Assembly (NCBI GenBank): GCA_032173965.1
Contig: CM063312.1
Coordinates: forward strand, 62,001-126,000
Length of the DNA stretch: 64,000 nucleotides
From: Sitta carolinensis
Taxonomy: Eukaryota > Chordata > Aves > Passeriformes > Sittidae
Direction of reading: 5' to 3'
Shown: positions 12,301 through 22,600 of the stretch, piece after piece
How the letters are laid out: each line of letters begins with the position of its first letter
Position numbering within the stretch: position 1 is the first letter of the stretch
Notes under the pieces: model-generated
Databases searched by the model: none
The model's input: the letters and a program-made list of their open reading frames with translations, nothing else
What the model was told of the DNA's origin: nothing
Program-made: the position numbers and the translations under genes

Positions 12301-12481
12301 AGTTCCAGTTGCACACATGAGAGGTATGCTGGGAAGAAATATTTGGGTAAATTCTGCCTCCAGCAAAGACAACCCCATCCGTGGAGTTGTCTTTGCTCAG
12401 GGACCAGGCTGCACCTGGGGGGTGATGCAAAGGGATGGAGAGACCCGATGCATACCTCAGGGGGACCTTGTGTTAGGGTGA
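9340..12481 (+). pseudogene. Decayed pro-pol (protease, RT, RNase H, integrase)
   Basis: Protease: DTGA at 9417-9428 in frame 3, shifting to another frame near 9455 and back near 9620. Reverse transcriptase: 9810-10670 with LPQGWKHSP and the catalytic YIDD at 10233-10244. RNase H: FTDGSC at 11163-11180 and YTDSW near 11350. Integrase: HH-CC finger around 11640-11770, SDNGTHF near 12021-12041, and GKVERCNG near 12123-12146 completing a DDE triad. Breaks: TGA at 9801-9803, TAG at 10668-10670, TGA at 10770-10772, TAA at 11904-11906, TAG at 12207-12209 and a final frame change to 12227-12481. Some stops (for example the TGA at 9801) are consistent with CpG decay of CGA. Not functional. Confidence 0.9.
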
Positions 12482-12593
12482 ACTGCTTATGATACTGTGC
12501 CTGTATCTGCATGTATATATGTATATAATGTAAAAGTTAAAATTTGATATAATATGTTGCTATGGAAAACCCAAAAAAATTCGGGGTGGATAA

Positions 12594-13173
12594 TGTTGGG
12601 GGTTGGGTTCACTTGTAAAATTTTTTTTTTTTTTTCCTCTTTCCCATAAGTTGCCAGGTAACTAATGTCTGAGTACTTAAGAGTAGTTAATAAAGACAAA
12701 AGAAGTGGCTGAGGTGGGGAGAGGGGGTCTTTTTCGGGTGTGTCCCGGGAATCCTGTATGGGAGCACTTGTCTGCCTCGCCGGGAGCCGCGCCATGGCAA
12801 AATCCTGCTCTCTCTCCCCTTTGCTGTTTTCTTCGCTCCTGCTCCGAGTGTTTCTCCAGCACCCCGGAACTCTGCACCCCCTGTCCTGCCGGGACTCGTG
12901 CTGCAGCTCCGGCCACCGCTGGGGAGCTTCTGATCCATCTCCAGCACCCCGGAACTCTGCAGCACAGCTGCCTGTGTCGGGAACTGCACCAATGGGGAAA
13001 GGGTGCCAGCGGCAGAGAAATGCTGTGACTGTTTCCCTGGTTCTATCTGTTGTTCATATCATAGTTATTGTTGTTCTGTTTTGCCTTGCTAAACACAAGT
13101 AAAGAACTGTTATCCATATCCTCATATCTTTGTCTGAGAGCCCCCTTCGATACCTGTCTTCCAAACTAAGACA
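12594..13173 (+). mobile_element. 3' LTR (580 bp)
   Basis: Starts TGTTGGGGGTTGGG and ends AACTAAGACA, paired with 6724-7460. It has a T-run (about 12620-12635) not seen in the 5' copy, and an AATAAA within GTTAATAAAGAC near 12690. The length difference and internal indels indicate age or exchange between related copies. Confidence 0.85.
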
Positions 13174-14215
13174 GACCGGACCAGCACCGAAAAGGCCCAG
13201 AAACGGCACCGAAAATGGCCCAGAAATGACCCCAAAACAGCCCTGAAACAGCCCCAAAAATGACCCCAAAATAGCCCTGAAACAGCCCCAAAATGGCCCT
13301 GAAATGGCACGGAAAATGGCCCTGAAACAGCCCCAAAAATAGCCCTGAGACTGCCCCAAAACAGCCCCAAAAATTACCTTAAAACAGCACAAAAATGGCC
13401 CCAAATCGGCCCTGAAACAGCCCCAAAAATGGCCCTGAAACTGCCCCAAAATGGCCCCAAATCAGCCCCAAAATAGCCCCAAAAATGGCCCTGAAACAGC
13501 CCCAAAAATGACCCCAAAATAGCCCTGAAACAGCCCCAAAACAGCCCCAAAATGGCCCAAAAATGACCCTGAAACAGCCCCAAAACAGCCCCGAAAATGG
13601 CCTTAAAACAGCACCAAAACACCCCAAAAATGGCACCAAAACAGCCCCAAAATAGCCCAGAAACAGCCCCAAAATGGCCCCCAAAATGACCCTGAAACAG
13701 CCCCCAAAATGGCCCTGAAATAGCCCAAAAATGGCCCCAAAAATGGCCCCAAAAAATGGCCCTGAACCAGCCCCAAAAATGGCCCCAAATCAGCCCCAAA
13801 ACATCCCAAAAATAGCCCTGAAACTGCCACAAAAATGACTCCAAAATAGCCCAGAAAAAGCCCCAAAACGGCCCCAAAAAGACTCCAAACCAGCCCTGAA
13901 AATGGCCCTGAAACAGCCCCAAAAATGGCCTGGAAACAGCCCCAAAATAGCTCAGAAACAGCCCCAAAACGGCCCCAAAACAGCCCCCAAAATGGCCCCA
14001 AAACAGCCCCAAAAATGGCCCCAAAACAGCCCCAAATTGCCCCAAAAACAGCCCCAAAATGGCCCTGAAACAGCTCCAAAAAAGCCTGGAAACAGCCCCA
14101 AAAAAGACCCCAAAACAGCCCTGAAAATGGCCCTGAAACAGCCCCCAAAATGGCCCGAAATAGCCCCCAAAATGGCCCCAGACCAGCCCAGAAACAGCCC
14201 CTAAACAGCCCCAAA
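13174..14215. repeat. C/A-rich minisatellite (CCCCAAAA/ACAGCC type)
   Basis: Tandem degenerate units such as CCCCAAAACAGCC and CCCCAAAAATGGCCCTGAAA. On the minus strand this is GGGGCTGTTTTGGGG-like, i.e. related in kind but opposite in strand to the repeat left of the provirus (4391-6722). Long open frames on both strands are repeat translations. Confidence 0.9.
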
Positions 14216-14560
14216 AATGGCCCCAAATCCCCTAAAATCCCCCAAATCTCCCCGAAAATCCCCCAAAATCCTCCAAAATGCCCCCAAAATCTCCCAAATT
14301 CCCTCCAAATCCCCTCAAATCCCCCCTCAAAATCCCCCCGAAATCCTAAAATCCCCCAAATTCCCCTCAAAATCCCCCCGAAATCCCCAAATTCCCCCTC
14401 AAATCCCTCCAAATCCCCCAAAATCCCCCTCAAATCCCCCAAATTCCCCCTCAAACCCCCCTCAAAATCCCCCCAAAATCCCCCTCAAATCTCCCAAATT
14501 CCCCTCAAAATCCCCTGAAATCGCCAAATTCCCCCTCAAATGCCCTCCAAATGCCCCCCC
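14216..14560. repeat. C/A-rich minisatellite (CCCCAAATCCC type)
   Basis: About 11-bp degenerate units, CCCCAAATCCC and CCCCTCAAATCC, forming a transition between the preceding and following arrays. Confidence 0.85.
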
Positions 14561-15555
14561 AAATCCCCAATTCCCGACACCCCCAATTGCCAACACCCCC
14601 AAATCCCCAAATCCCCAATTCCCGACACCCCCAATTCCCGACACCCCGAAATCCCGACACCCCCAATTGCCAACACCCCCAAATCCCCAAATCCCCAATT
14701 CCCGACACCCCCAATTCCCGACACCCCGAAATCCCGACACCCCCAATTGCCAACACCCCAAATCCCCAAATCCCCAATTCCCGACACCCCCAATTCCCGA
14801 CACCCTGAAATCCCGACACCCCAAATTCCCGACACCCCCAAGTCCCCAAATCCCCAATTCCCAACACCCCCAATTCCCGACACCCCGAAATCCTGACACC
14901 CCCAATTCCCAACACCCCAAATTCCCAAATCCCCAATACCCAACACCCCCAATTCCCGACACCCTGAAATCCCGACACCCCAAATTCCCGACACCCCCAA
15001 GTCCCCAAATCCCCAATTCCCAACACCCCCAATTCCCGACACACTGAAATCCCGACACCCCAAATTCCCGACACCCCCAAATCCCCCAATTCCCGACACC
15101 CCCAATTCCCGACACCCCAAATCCCCAATTCCCGACACCCCCAATTCCCCAATTCCCGACACCCCCAATTCCCGACACCCCCAAATCCCCAATTCCCGAC
15201 ACTCCCAAATCCCCAAATCCCCAATTCCCGACACCCCTGAATCCCCAATTCCTGACACCCCCAAATCCCCAAATCCCCTAATTCCCAATTCCCGACACCC
15301 CCAAATCCCCAATTCCCAACACCCCAATCGCCTAAATCCCCCAAATCCCCAAATCCCCCCAAATCCCCAAATGCCCCCCAAATCCCCAAATCCCCAATTC
15401 CCCAAATTCCCGACACCCCAAATCCCCAAATTCCCCAATTCCGACATCCCCAAATCCCCAATTCCCGACCACCCCAAATCCCCCAAATCCCCAATCCCCC
15501 CAAATCCCCTAAATCCCCCCAAATCCCCAATTCCCCACCCCCCAAATCCCCAAAT
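14561..15555. repeat. ~16-bp minisatellite (CCCCCAATTCCCGACA)
   Basis: Tandem units around CCCCCAATTCCCGACA and CCCCAAATCCC, with a higher-order block of roughly 100-170 bases (compare 14561-14700 with 14700-14840 and 14860-15000). It ends immediately before the PHF1 Tudor exon and probably fills the preceding PHF1 intron. Confidence 0.9.
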
Positions 15556-15573
15556 CCCGCCCCATCCCCGCAG

Positions 15574-15642
15574 GTGGACGCCTCCCCTCATCCACTTGAG
15601 GACAATTCCCAATTTTCATCCTCTAGAAAGACATCAGCCCGG
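15574..15642 (+). other. PHF1: PHF1 exon: end of Tudor domain
   Basis: Acceptor CCCCGCAG at 15566-15573, donor GTGAGG from 15643. Starts VD as expected for this exon. LEDNSQF is read in one frame; KDISP is read in another, after a T-run (CAATTTTC) that appears one base short. At 15634-15636 the codon before KDISP is TAG, where the family has tryptophan (TGG). A further base seems missing near 15588-15606. Confidence 0.65.
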
Positions 15643-15722
15643 GTGAGGCAGATGGCGATTAATTAGCGCTTTATTGCGGGTCATTAACGGGTAATTAACG
15701 GGTGATTAATTCATCCAAGCAG

Positions 15723-15824
15723 CCGTGCCCGGGGACACCCCTCGTGCTGCATCTGTGCCGGGAATTCCCGAAATCATGAAAATTCCCTTGTCCGCTGCGG
15801 GAAGTGCGGCCACGGTCAGGGGGA
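15723..15824 (+). other. PHF1: PHF1 exon: first half of PHD1 finger
   Basis: Reads VPGDTP, then after an apparent one-base loss in the CCCC run near 15740, SCCICAGNSRNHENSLVRC and GKCGH. The CxC, CxxC and H ligands of the zinc finger fit PHD1. The intron before it is only 80 bases (GTGAGG to AAGCAG). Donor is GTCAGG at 15825, weak but in the family's position after the histidine. Confidence 0.65.
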
Positions 15825-15829
15825 AAAAT

Positions 15830-17135
15830 GGAAAATGGGGGAAAAATGGGGGAAATAATGGGGGGGGAAATGGGGAATAATGGGAGAATTGGGGGGAAAA
15901 TGGGGGAAATAATGGGAAAAATGAGGGAAAAAATGGGGGAAAATGGGGGAAAATGGGGGAATAATGGGGGGGAAATGAGTGAAAAATGGGGAATATTGGG
16001 AAAATATGGAGGAAAAATGGGGAAATAATGGGGGAAAATGGTGGAAAATAGGGGGAAAATGGGGTGAAATGGGGGGAATAATGGGGAAAAATGGGGAAAA
16101 AATGGGAAAATGGGCAGGGAATGGGGAAAAAATGGGAACAAATGTGGGAAAATGGGGGAAAGTGGTGGAAGATGGAAAAAATGGTGGAAAAATGGGGGAA
16201 ATAATGGGAAAAATGGGGGAAATGGGAGAGAAAATGGGGAAAACAATGGGGGAAATAATGGGGAAAATAATGGGGGAAATGGGGGAAATGTGGGGAAAAT
16301 GGGGAAAAAATGGGAAAAATGGGAAAAATGGGGAAAATAATGGGGGAAAATGGGAAAAATGGGGGGAAATGGAAGAAAATGAGAACAAATGGGGGAATAA
16401 TGGGGAAATAATGGGGAAAAAATGGGGAAAATGGGGGAAAAATTGGGGAAATGGAGGAAATGGGGAAAAATGGGGAAAAAATTGGGAAAATGGGAAACAA
16501 ATGGGGAAAGTGGGAAAATGGGGGAAAATGGGGAAAATTCGGGGAAAAGGGGAGGAAAAATGGAGGGAAAAGCGAATTAGAGCAAAAAAAATCCAAAAAT
16601 GGGACTAAGAGGGGACAATGGGGGGAAGGGTGGGAAAGGAACGGGGAACAGATTGACCGGGAGAAAAATGGGGAAAAAGGAAATGGGGAAAAATGGAAAA
16701 TGGGAAAAACGGGGGAAAGGGAAGAAGATGGGGAAATAATGGGAAATAAATGGGGAAAAGTAAATGGGGGAAATGGGGGAAAATGGGGGGAAAATGGGGA
16801 AAGGGGGAAAGGGAAAATGGGGAAATTGGGGAAAAATGGGGAAATAATGGGGGAAAATGGGGAAAAATGGGAGGAAGGGAGGGAATGGGAAGAAAATGGG
16901 AACAAATGGGGAAAATGGGGGGAAAATGGGGAAAATGGGGAAAATGGGAAAGGGGAGAAATGGGGGAAAATGGGCAGGGAATGGGGAAAAAATGGGGAAA
17001 AAAATGGGAAAATGGGAACAAATGGGGAAAATAGGGAAAAATGGGGAAATAATGGGAAATAATGGGGGGAAAAGGGAGGAATGAGGAAATAATGGGGGAA
17101 AAGTGAATTTAGAGCAAAAAAATCCCCCCAAAATG
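15830..17135. repeat. (GGGGAAAAT)n minisatellite inside PHF1 intron
   Basis: About 1.3 kb of GGGGAAAAATGGGG-type units, nearly pyrimidine-free except for T in ATG. The + strand has hundreds of G-runs of three or more and could form G-quadruplexes. The minus strand gives a 552-codon open frame (15706-17364), which is only repeat translation (Phe/Pro/Ser/His-rich). Confidence 0.9.
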
Positions 17136-17242
17136 GGACTAAGAGCGGGACAAGCGGGGGAAGGGCTGGGAAAGGGACGGGGGGGGGGGGGGGTGCCCAG
17201 ATTCTGAGGGATTCCGGAATTCCGAAATTCCGGCATTCCCAG

Positions 17243-17321
17243 CTACCACCAGAGGTGCAGTGCTCCCGCTGGCGGGGCCGCCCCTGGAGCTGCGCCGCTG
17301 CGTCTTCGCCGTGGCACCAAG
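17243..17321 (+). other. PHF1: PHF1 exon: second half of PHD1 finger
   Basis: Acceptor CATTCCCAG before 17243, donor GTGAGC at 17322. HQRCSAPAGG, WSC, CVFAVA and TK are all present in the order expected for the end of PHD1, but in successive frames. Four single-base losses (before the histidine, before TGGAGC, before TGCGTC and before ACCAAG) would account for all of it. The exon would then join in phase 0 to the next exon. Confidence 0.65.
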
Positions 17322-17329
17322 GTGAGCTG

Positions 17330-18842
17330 GAATTCCAAAAATCCGCAAATTCCCAAAATTCCAAAATCCTGGTCAGGATTCCCTTGGGGGGAAAAACCGC
17401 AGTGCTGGGGCCTCAAAGCCCCGGGTTAGGAACTAAAATCCCAGGTTTTGGCACAAAATTCCCTTTTTTTTAGCACGAAATTCCCTTTTTTTTGGCCCGA
17501 AATTCCTATTTTTTAACCCAGAAAATCCTTTCTTTTTGGCCCCAAGTTCCCTTCTTTTTTGGCCCTGAATTCCATATTTTAGGCTCAAAATTCCCATTTA
17601 TTTGGCTCGAAATTCCCAATTTTTGGGTCAATCCTGGGTTTGGGATCCAGACTCCAAGTTTTGGGGGTTCCCATCCAATTTTAGGGTTCCCATCCCAATT
17701 TTTGGGGTCCAAACTCCAATTTTGGGATGGAAATACCTTTTTTTTATGGTCTCAATCCCATTTTTTTGGTCTCAATCCATTTTTTGCCATTCTGAGACCA
17801 ATTTTGGGATCCAAACCCCCAATTTTTGGGGCAGAAATCCAAATTTTTGGGATCAAATCCCATTTTTTGTGCTCCCAAGCCTGGTTTGTTCATTCCATTA
17901 ATCCTCACAGGAATTCCCATTAATCCTCACAGGAATTTCCATTAATTCCCAATGAAATTCCCATTAATTTCCCGATGGAATTCCCATTAATTCCCACTGG
18001 AATTCCATTAATTCCCAATGGAATTCCCATTAATTCCCAATGGAATTCCCATTAATTCCCACAGGAATTCCCATTAATTCCCAACGGAATTCCCATTAAT
18101 TCCCAATGGAATTCCCATTAATCCTCACAGGAATTCCCATTAATTCCCACAGGAATTCCCATTAATTCCCAATGGAATTCCCATTAATTCCCACAGGAAT
18201 TCCCATTAATTCCCACAGGAATTCCCATTAATTTCCACAGGAATTCCCGGTGTTTTCCTGGCTTTTAACCCACTGGAATTCCCGGTGTTTCCCCCATTAA
18301 TCCTTGGGGTAATTCCTGTAGATTCCCAGGGTGATTCCCATTTTTTTTCCTGCGAATTCCAGCTGTAATTCCTGGTTTTCCCTGGAATTTTTCCCCTTTA
18401 TTCCCAGCGTTAATTCCCCTTTTTCCCATTTTTCCTGGTGTTTCCCTGGGATTTTCCCTGTTAATTCCCCGATTTTTTTCCCATTTTTTTCTAGTGTTTC
18501 CTCGGGATTTTTCCCGGTAATTCCCAGTAATTCCCGGGTTCATTCCCGTTTTTTCCCGGGTTTTTTCCCCATTAATTCCCAGTGTTAATTCCTGTTAATT
18601 TCCAGGGGTTTTCCCATTTCCCCCGCTGTTTTCCCAGGATTTTCCCCTTTACTTCCCGGTGTTAATTCCTGTTTTTTCCCGGGTTTTTCCCGATGGTTTT
18701 CCCAGTGGGGCGGGGCGATGTTTCCAGTGTCATTCCCGATGATCATTCCCGGTTTATCCCGGTTTTTTTCCAGCGGGTCAGGGCGATGTTTCCAGTGTCA
18801 TTCCCAGTGTTTTATCCCGTTTTTTTCCCAGTTTTTTTCCAG
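17330..18842. repeat. Short degenerate repeats in PHF1 intron
   Basis: Three zones: 17360-17880 with TTTTTTGG and AAATTCC units; 17890-18260 with a clear 20-bp unit (GAATTCCCATTAATTCCCAC and variants, about 17 copies); 18260-18842 with TTCCCGGTGTTTTCCC-like units. It ends in a T-rich tract and AG that form the acceptor of the exon at 18843. Confidence 0.85.
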
Positions 18843-18991
18843 CGGGGTGGGGCGCTCCGGCGCGGCCCGCAGGCGCGGGCGATGCTGCGGATGAAATCCG
18901 CGCTGCCCTACGTGCTCGGCGCCCTGGACTGGAACCCCCCGCACCTGCACAACCTCCAGCACTGCTACTGCTACTGCGGCGGGCCCGGACA
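18843..18991 (+). other. PHF1: PHF1 exon: PHD1-PHD2 linker and start of PHD2
   Basis: 149 bases, acceptor TTTTTTTCCAG, donor GTGAGT at 18992. Fully open: RGGALRRGPQARAMLRMK, LPYVLGALDW, CYCYCGGPG. The last segment supplies the first zinc ligands of PHD2. This is the only PHF1 exon here without a frame problem and is the best evidence for gene identity. Confidence 0.85.
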
Positions 18992-19660
18992 GTGAGTCAC
19001 CGAATTCCCAAAAAATAAACCCAATTCCCACAAAACCCCCCGAATTCCCACAAAAAAAACCCGGCGGAAATAGCCCAGGAATGGCCCTGAAACCCCCAAA
19101 ACTGCCCCGAATTCCAACCTGCAAAACTGCCAGCGCTGCTGCCCCTGCTCCTGCCGGGGGTCTGGGCAGGGAGGATCCTGAAATTCCTGGAATTCCAAAA
19201 AAAATCCTGAAATTCCCAGAAATCCCTGAAAAGTCCCCATCAAAATCCGTTTAGAAATGGCCCCAAAACCCCCCAAAATTGCCCCGAATTCCCATTTATC
19301 CAACCTCCAGCGCTGCCCCTGATGGGGCCCAGCATGGGAGGATCCCCAAATTCCCACACAATTCCTGGAATTATCACAAAAATCCCGGAATTCCAAAAAA
19401 AATTCCGGCCGAAATTACCCAAAAAAGGCGACCAAAACTGCCCTGAATTCCCACCTGCCCAAACAATTACCACAAAATTCCCGGAATTCCCACAAAAATT
19501 TTGAAATTCCCCCTGAAATCTCAAATTCCCCCAAAATCCCACCCAAAATCCAAAAAAAAAAATAACTTCAGAATTCCCCAATTTCGCCCAAATTCACCTG
19601 AAAATCCCCGAAATTCCCCAAATTCCTGGAATTCCGTCGCCAGTTCAAACACGAGGATTC
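18992..19660. repeat. A/C-rich intron sequence with degenerate copies of the exon end
   Basis: Contains repeated GAATTCCCACAAAA-like units. Two stretches (about 19108-19178 and 19296-19350) resemble the end of the exon at 18843-18991: CCAACCTGCAA then GCGCTGCTGCCCCTGC, a GGGGTCTGGGCAG-like close and GGAGGATCC. The first might alternatively be a decayed next PHD2 exon. Confidence 0.45.
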
Positions 19661-22600
19661 TCCCAGCGCTCCCAGTACTCCCAGTAACTCCCAGTGCTCC
19701 AAGTAACTCCCAGTAACTCCCAGTAACTCCCAGTAACTCCCAGTGTTCCCAGTAATTCCCAGTAACTCCCAGTAACTCCCAGTAAATCCCAGTGCTCCCA
19801 GTAACGCCAAGTGCTCCCACTAACCTCCAGTAACTCCCAGTAACTACCAGGAACTCCCAGTGCTCCCTGTAACTCCCAGTAACTCCCAGTTACTCCCAGC
19901 AAATCCCAGTAACTCACAGTAAATCCCAGTGCTCCCAGTGTCCCAGTAACTCCCAGTGACTCCCAGTAACTCCCAGTAACTCCCAGTGACTCCAGTGCTC
20001 CCAGTAACTCCCAGAAATTCCCAGTGCTCCCAGTAACTCCTGGTCACTTCCAGTAACTAACAGGGCTCCCAGTAACTCGCAGTCACTCCCAGTAACTCCA
20101 AGTGCTCCCAATAACTCCCAGTAACACCCAGTAATTCAAATTAACTCTCAGTGCTCCCAGTAACTCCCAGTGCTCCCAGAAACTCCCAGTAACTCCCAGT
20201 GCTCCCAGTGCTCCCAGTAACTCCCAGTAAATCCCAGTGCTCCTAGTAACTCCCAGTAACTCCCTATGCTCCCAGTAACTCCCAGAAATTCCCAGTGCTC
20301 CCAGTAACTTCCGGTCACTTCCAGTAACTCCCAGGGCTCCCTATAACTCCCAGTGCTCCCAGTAACTCCCAGTGCTCCCAGTAATTCCCAGTAACTGCCC
20401 ACAACATCCAGTGCTCCAGGTGCTCCCAGCAGCTCCCAGTAATTCCGAGTGCTTTCAGTATTTCCCGGTCACTTCCAGTAACTCCCAGTGCTCTTAGTAA
20501 ATCACAGTGCTCCAGTCACTCCCAGTAACTCCCAGTACCCCAGTCACTCCCATTAAATCCCAGTGTTCCCAGTAATTCTCAGTCACTCCCAGTAACTCCC
20601 AGTAACTCCAGGTCACTCCAAGTAACTCCAGTAATTCCCAGTAACACAAAGTAATTCCCAGTGCTCCCAGCAACACCCAGTGCTCCCAGCAACACCCAGT
20701 GCTCCCAGTAACACCCAGTAACTCCAGTACTACCTGGAACTCCCAGTAACTCGCAGTGCTCACAGTAACTCCCAGTTACCCCACCAGTATCTCACTCAGT
20801 GCTCCCAGTAGCATTCCAGTCTATTCCCAGTAACTCCCAGTAAGTACCCAGTGCTCCTAGTAACTCCCAGTAACTCCAGTGCCAGTCTCCCAGTAACTCC
20901 CAGTACATCTCCATGTGCTCCCAGTAATCCCAGTGAAATATCCCAGTAACTCCCAGTGCTCCCAGTGCTCCCAGTAATTCCCAGTAACTCCCAACATCCA
21001 GTGCTCCTAGTAGCTCCCAGTATCCCAGTCATTCCGAGTGCTTCCAGTAATTTCCCAGTCAACTATCCACAGTCACTCACAGTGACTCCCAGTCACTTCA
21101 GTAACTCCCAGTGCTCCCAGTAATTCCCAGTACTCAGTCACTTCCATGTAACTCCCAGTACTCATAACTCCAGTGTCATACGCCAGTAACTCCAGTAACT
21201 CCCATGCTCCAGTAACTCCAGTAGCTCAGTAGCTCCAGTACTCCCAGTAACTCCCAGTAACTCCAGAACATCCAGTGCTCCCAGTAATCCCAGTAAATCT
21301 CAGTAACTCCCAGTGCTCCCAGTACTCCCGTAATCCCAGTAACTCCCAGGTCCCAGTAACTCCAGTAACTCCCAGTAATCCCCAGTGACTCCCAGTGCTC
21401 CAGTAAGTCCAGTACTCCAGTAATCCCAGTAACTCCCAGTGCTCCAGTAACTCCAGTAGCTCCCAGTGCTCCCAGTAACTCCAGTAATCCAGTGACTCCC
21501 AGTAATCTCAGTCACTTCCACGTAACTCCCAAGTGACTCCCAGTACTCCCAGTGCTCCCAGTAACTCCCAGTAAACTCCCAGTGCTCCTAGTAACTCCCA
21601 TTAACTCCCAGTGCTCCCAGTAATTCCCAGTATCCCAGTCACTCCCAGTCACTCCAGGTCACTTCAGTAACTCCCAGTGCTCCCAGTAACTCCCAGTCAC
21701 TCCCAGTCACTTCCAGTAACTCCAGTGCTAGAAACTCCCAGTGATTTCCAGTAACTCCCAGTAACTGCCAGTAACTCCCAGTGAGTCTCCAGTAAGCCCC
21801 AGTGCTCCCAGTAAACTCCACTCGTAACTCGCAGGTAACTCCCAGTGCTCCCAGTAATCCCAGTAAATTCTCTCCGTGTCACCTCCCAGGTCACTTCCAG
21901 TAACTCCCAGCTCGTTCAGTAATCCATGCCCCAGTAACTCCCAGTAAGTCCCAGTGACTCCAGTACTCCCAGTAACGTCCAGTAACTCCCAGTAAATCCC
22001 AGTAACTCCCAGTGCTCCCAGTAACTCCAGTGCTCCAGTGACCCAGTAACTCCCAGTCTTACAGTAGCTCCCAGTAACTCCATGCCAGTAACTTCCAGTA
22101 AATCCCAAGAGACTCCCAGTACTCCAGTGACCTCCCAGTAACTCCCAGTGACTCCCAGTACCCCAGTAACTCCCTATACTCCCAGTAGTTCCCAGTAATC
22201 CAGTACTCCCAGTCACTCCCAGTAACTCCAGGTCAAACTCCAGTAACTCCCAGTGCTCCCAGTACTCCCAGTCACTCCCAGTACTCCAAGTGCTCCCAGT
22301 AACTCCCAGTAACTCCCAGTAACTCCCAGTACTCAATATCCCAGTGCTCCCAGTAAGCCCAGCGCTCCCAGTAACTCTGGTCTAACTCCAGTAACTCCCA
22401 GTGCTCCCATGTAACTCCCAGTATCCCAGTGTAATCCAGGTCACTTCCAGTAACTCCCATGCTTAGTAATCAGTGCCTATCCAGAAATCCCAGTGCATAT
22501 CCCAGTAACTCCAGTGCTCCAGTCAACTCCAGTAATCTCCCAGTGCTCATTACCAGTAAAATCTCCCAGTGCTTACAGTACTTCCCAGTAAATCCCAGTG

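Larger units (their letters stand above)
6724..13173 (+). mobile_element. Endogenous retrovirus: LTR-gag-pro-pol-LTR, no env
   Basis: A nearly complete provirus of about 6.45 kb. Both LTRs start TGTTG and end in AACTAAGACA. A primer binding site follows the 5' LTR. Internal order is gag, protease, reverse transcriptase, RNase H and integrase, all +. Between the end of integrase (about 12481) and the 3' LTR (12594) there are only about 110 A/T-rich bases, so there is no env. All genes carry stops or frameshifts. The flanks do not show a clear target duplication (GCCGAG on the left, GACCGG on the right). The primer site suggests a lysine tRNA, as in class II elements, but the pol class was not settled. 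Confidence 0.9.
15574..18991 (+). pseudogene. PHF1: PHF1-like gene fragment (Polycomb-like, four exons)
   Basis: Four exons in order and phase match the Polycomb-like protein PHF1, a PRC2 accessory factor that binds methylated histone H3 through its Tudor and PHD domains. Exons: 15574-15642 (end of Tudor), 15723-15824 (first half of PHD1), 17243-17321 (second half of PHD1) and 18843-18991 (linker into PHD2). All have AG acceptors and GT donors. The last exon is intact (GGALRRGPQARAML, CYCGGPG) and points to PHF1 rather than MTF2 or PHF19. The first three show about eight single-base losses and one TAG. Upstream Tudor, clear PHD2 and the C-terminus are not seen; the right side runs into a minisatellite and an assembly gap. 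It may be a real gene with consensus errors rather than a pseudogene. Confidence 0.75.

Noticed and set aside
8431..12481. Host gene interpretation of the long open frames (for example 9810-10670, 10821-11906)
   Set aside because: YIDD, RNase H and integrase motifs with flanking LTRs identify them as retroviral pol.
6718..13179. Target-site duplication of the provirus
   Set aside because: GCCGAG on the left and GACCGG on the right do not match; no alternative end gave a convincing duplicate.
14217..15612. Long open frames of 240-360 codons on both strands
   Set aside because: Pure translations of the CCCCAATTCCCGACA-type array (PNPQFPTPPI on +, GVGNWGCREL on -); no start context, no domains.
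15655..15800. Apparent minus-strand gene end with AATAAA near 15,670
   Set aside because: The same bases on + form a short intron with GT/AG ends and a PHD finger with correctly spaced zinc ligands, collinear with three other PHF1 exons.
15706..17364. 552-codon open frame on the minus strand, the longest in the window
   Set aside because: It is translation of the (GGGGAAAAT)n repeat on the other strand (Phe/Pro/Ser/His low complexity). The two ends overlap PHF1 PHD1 exons on +, which explain the non-repeat parts better.
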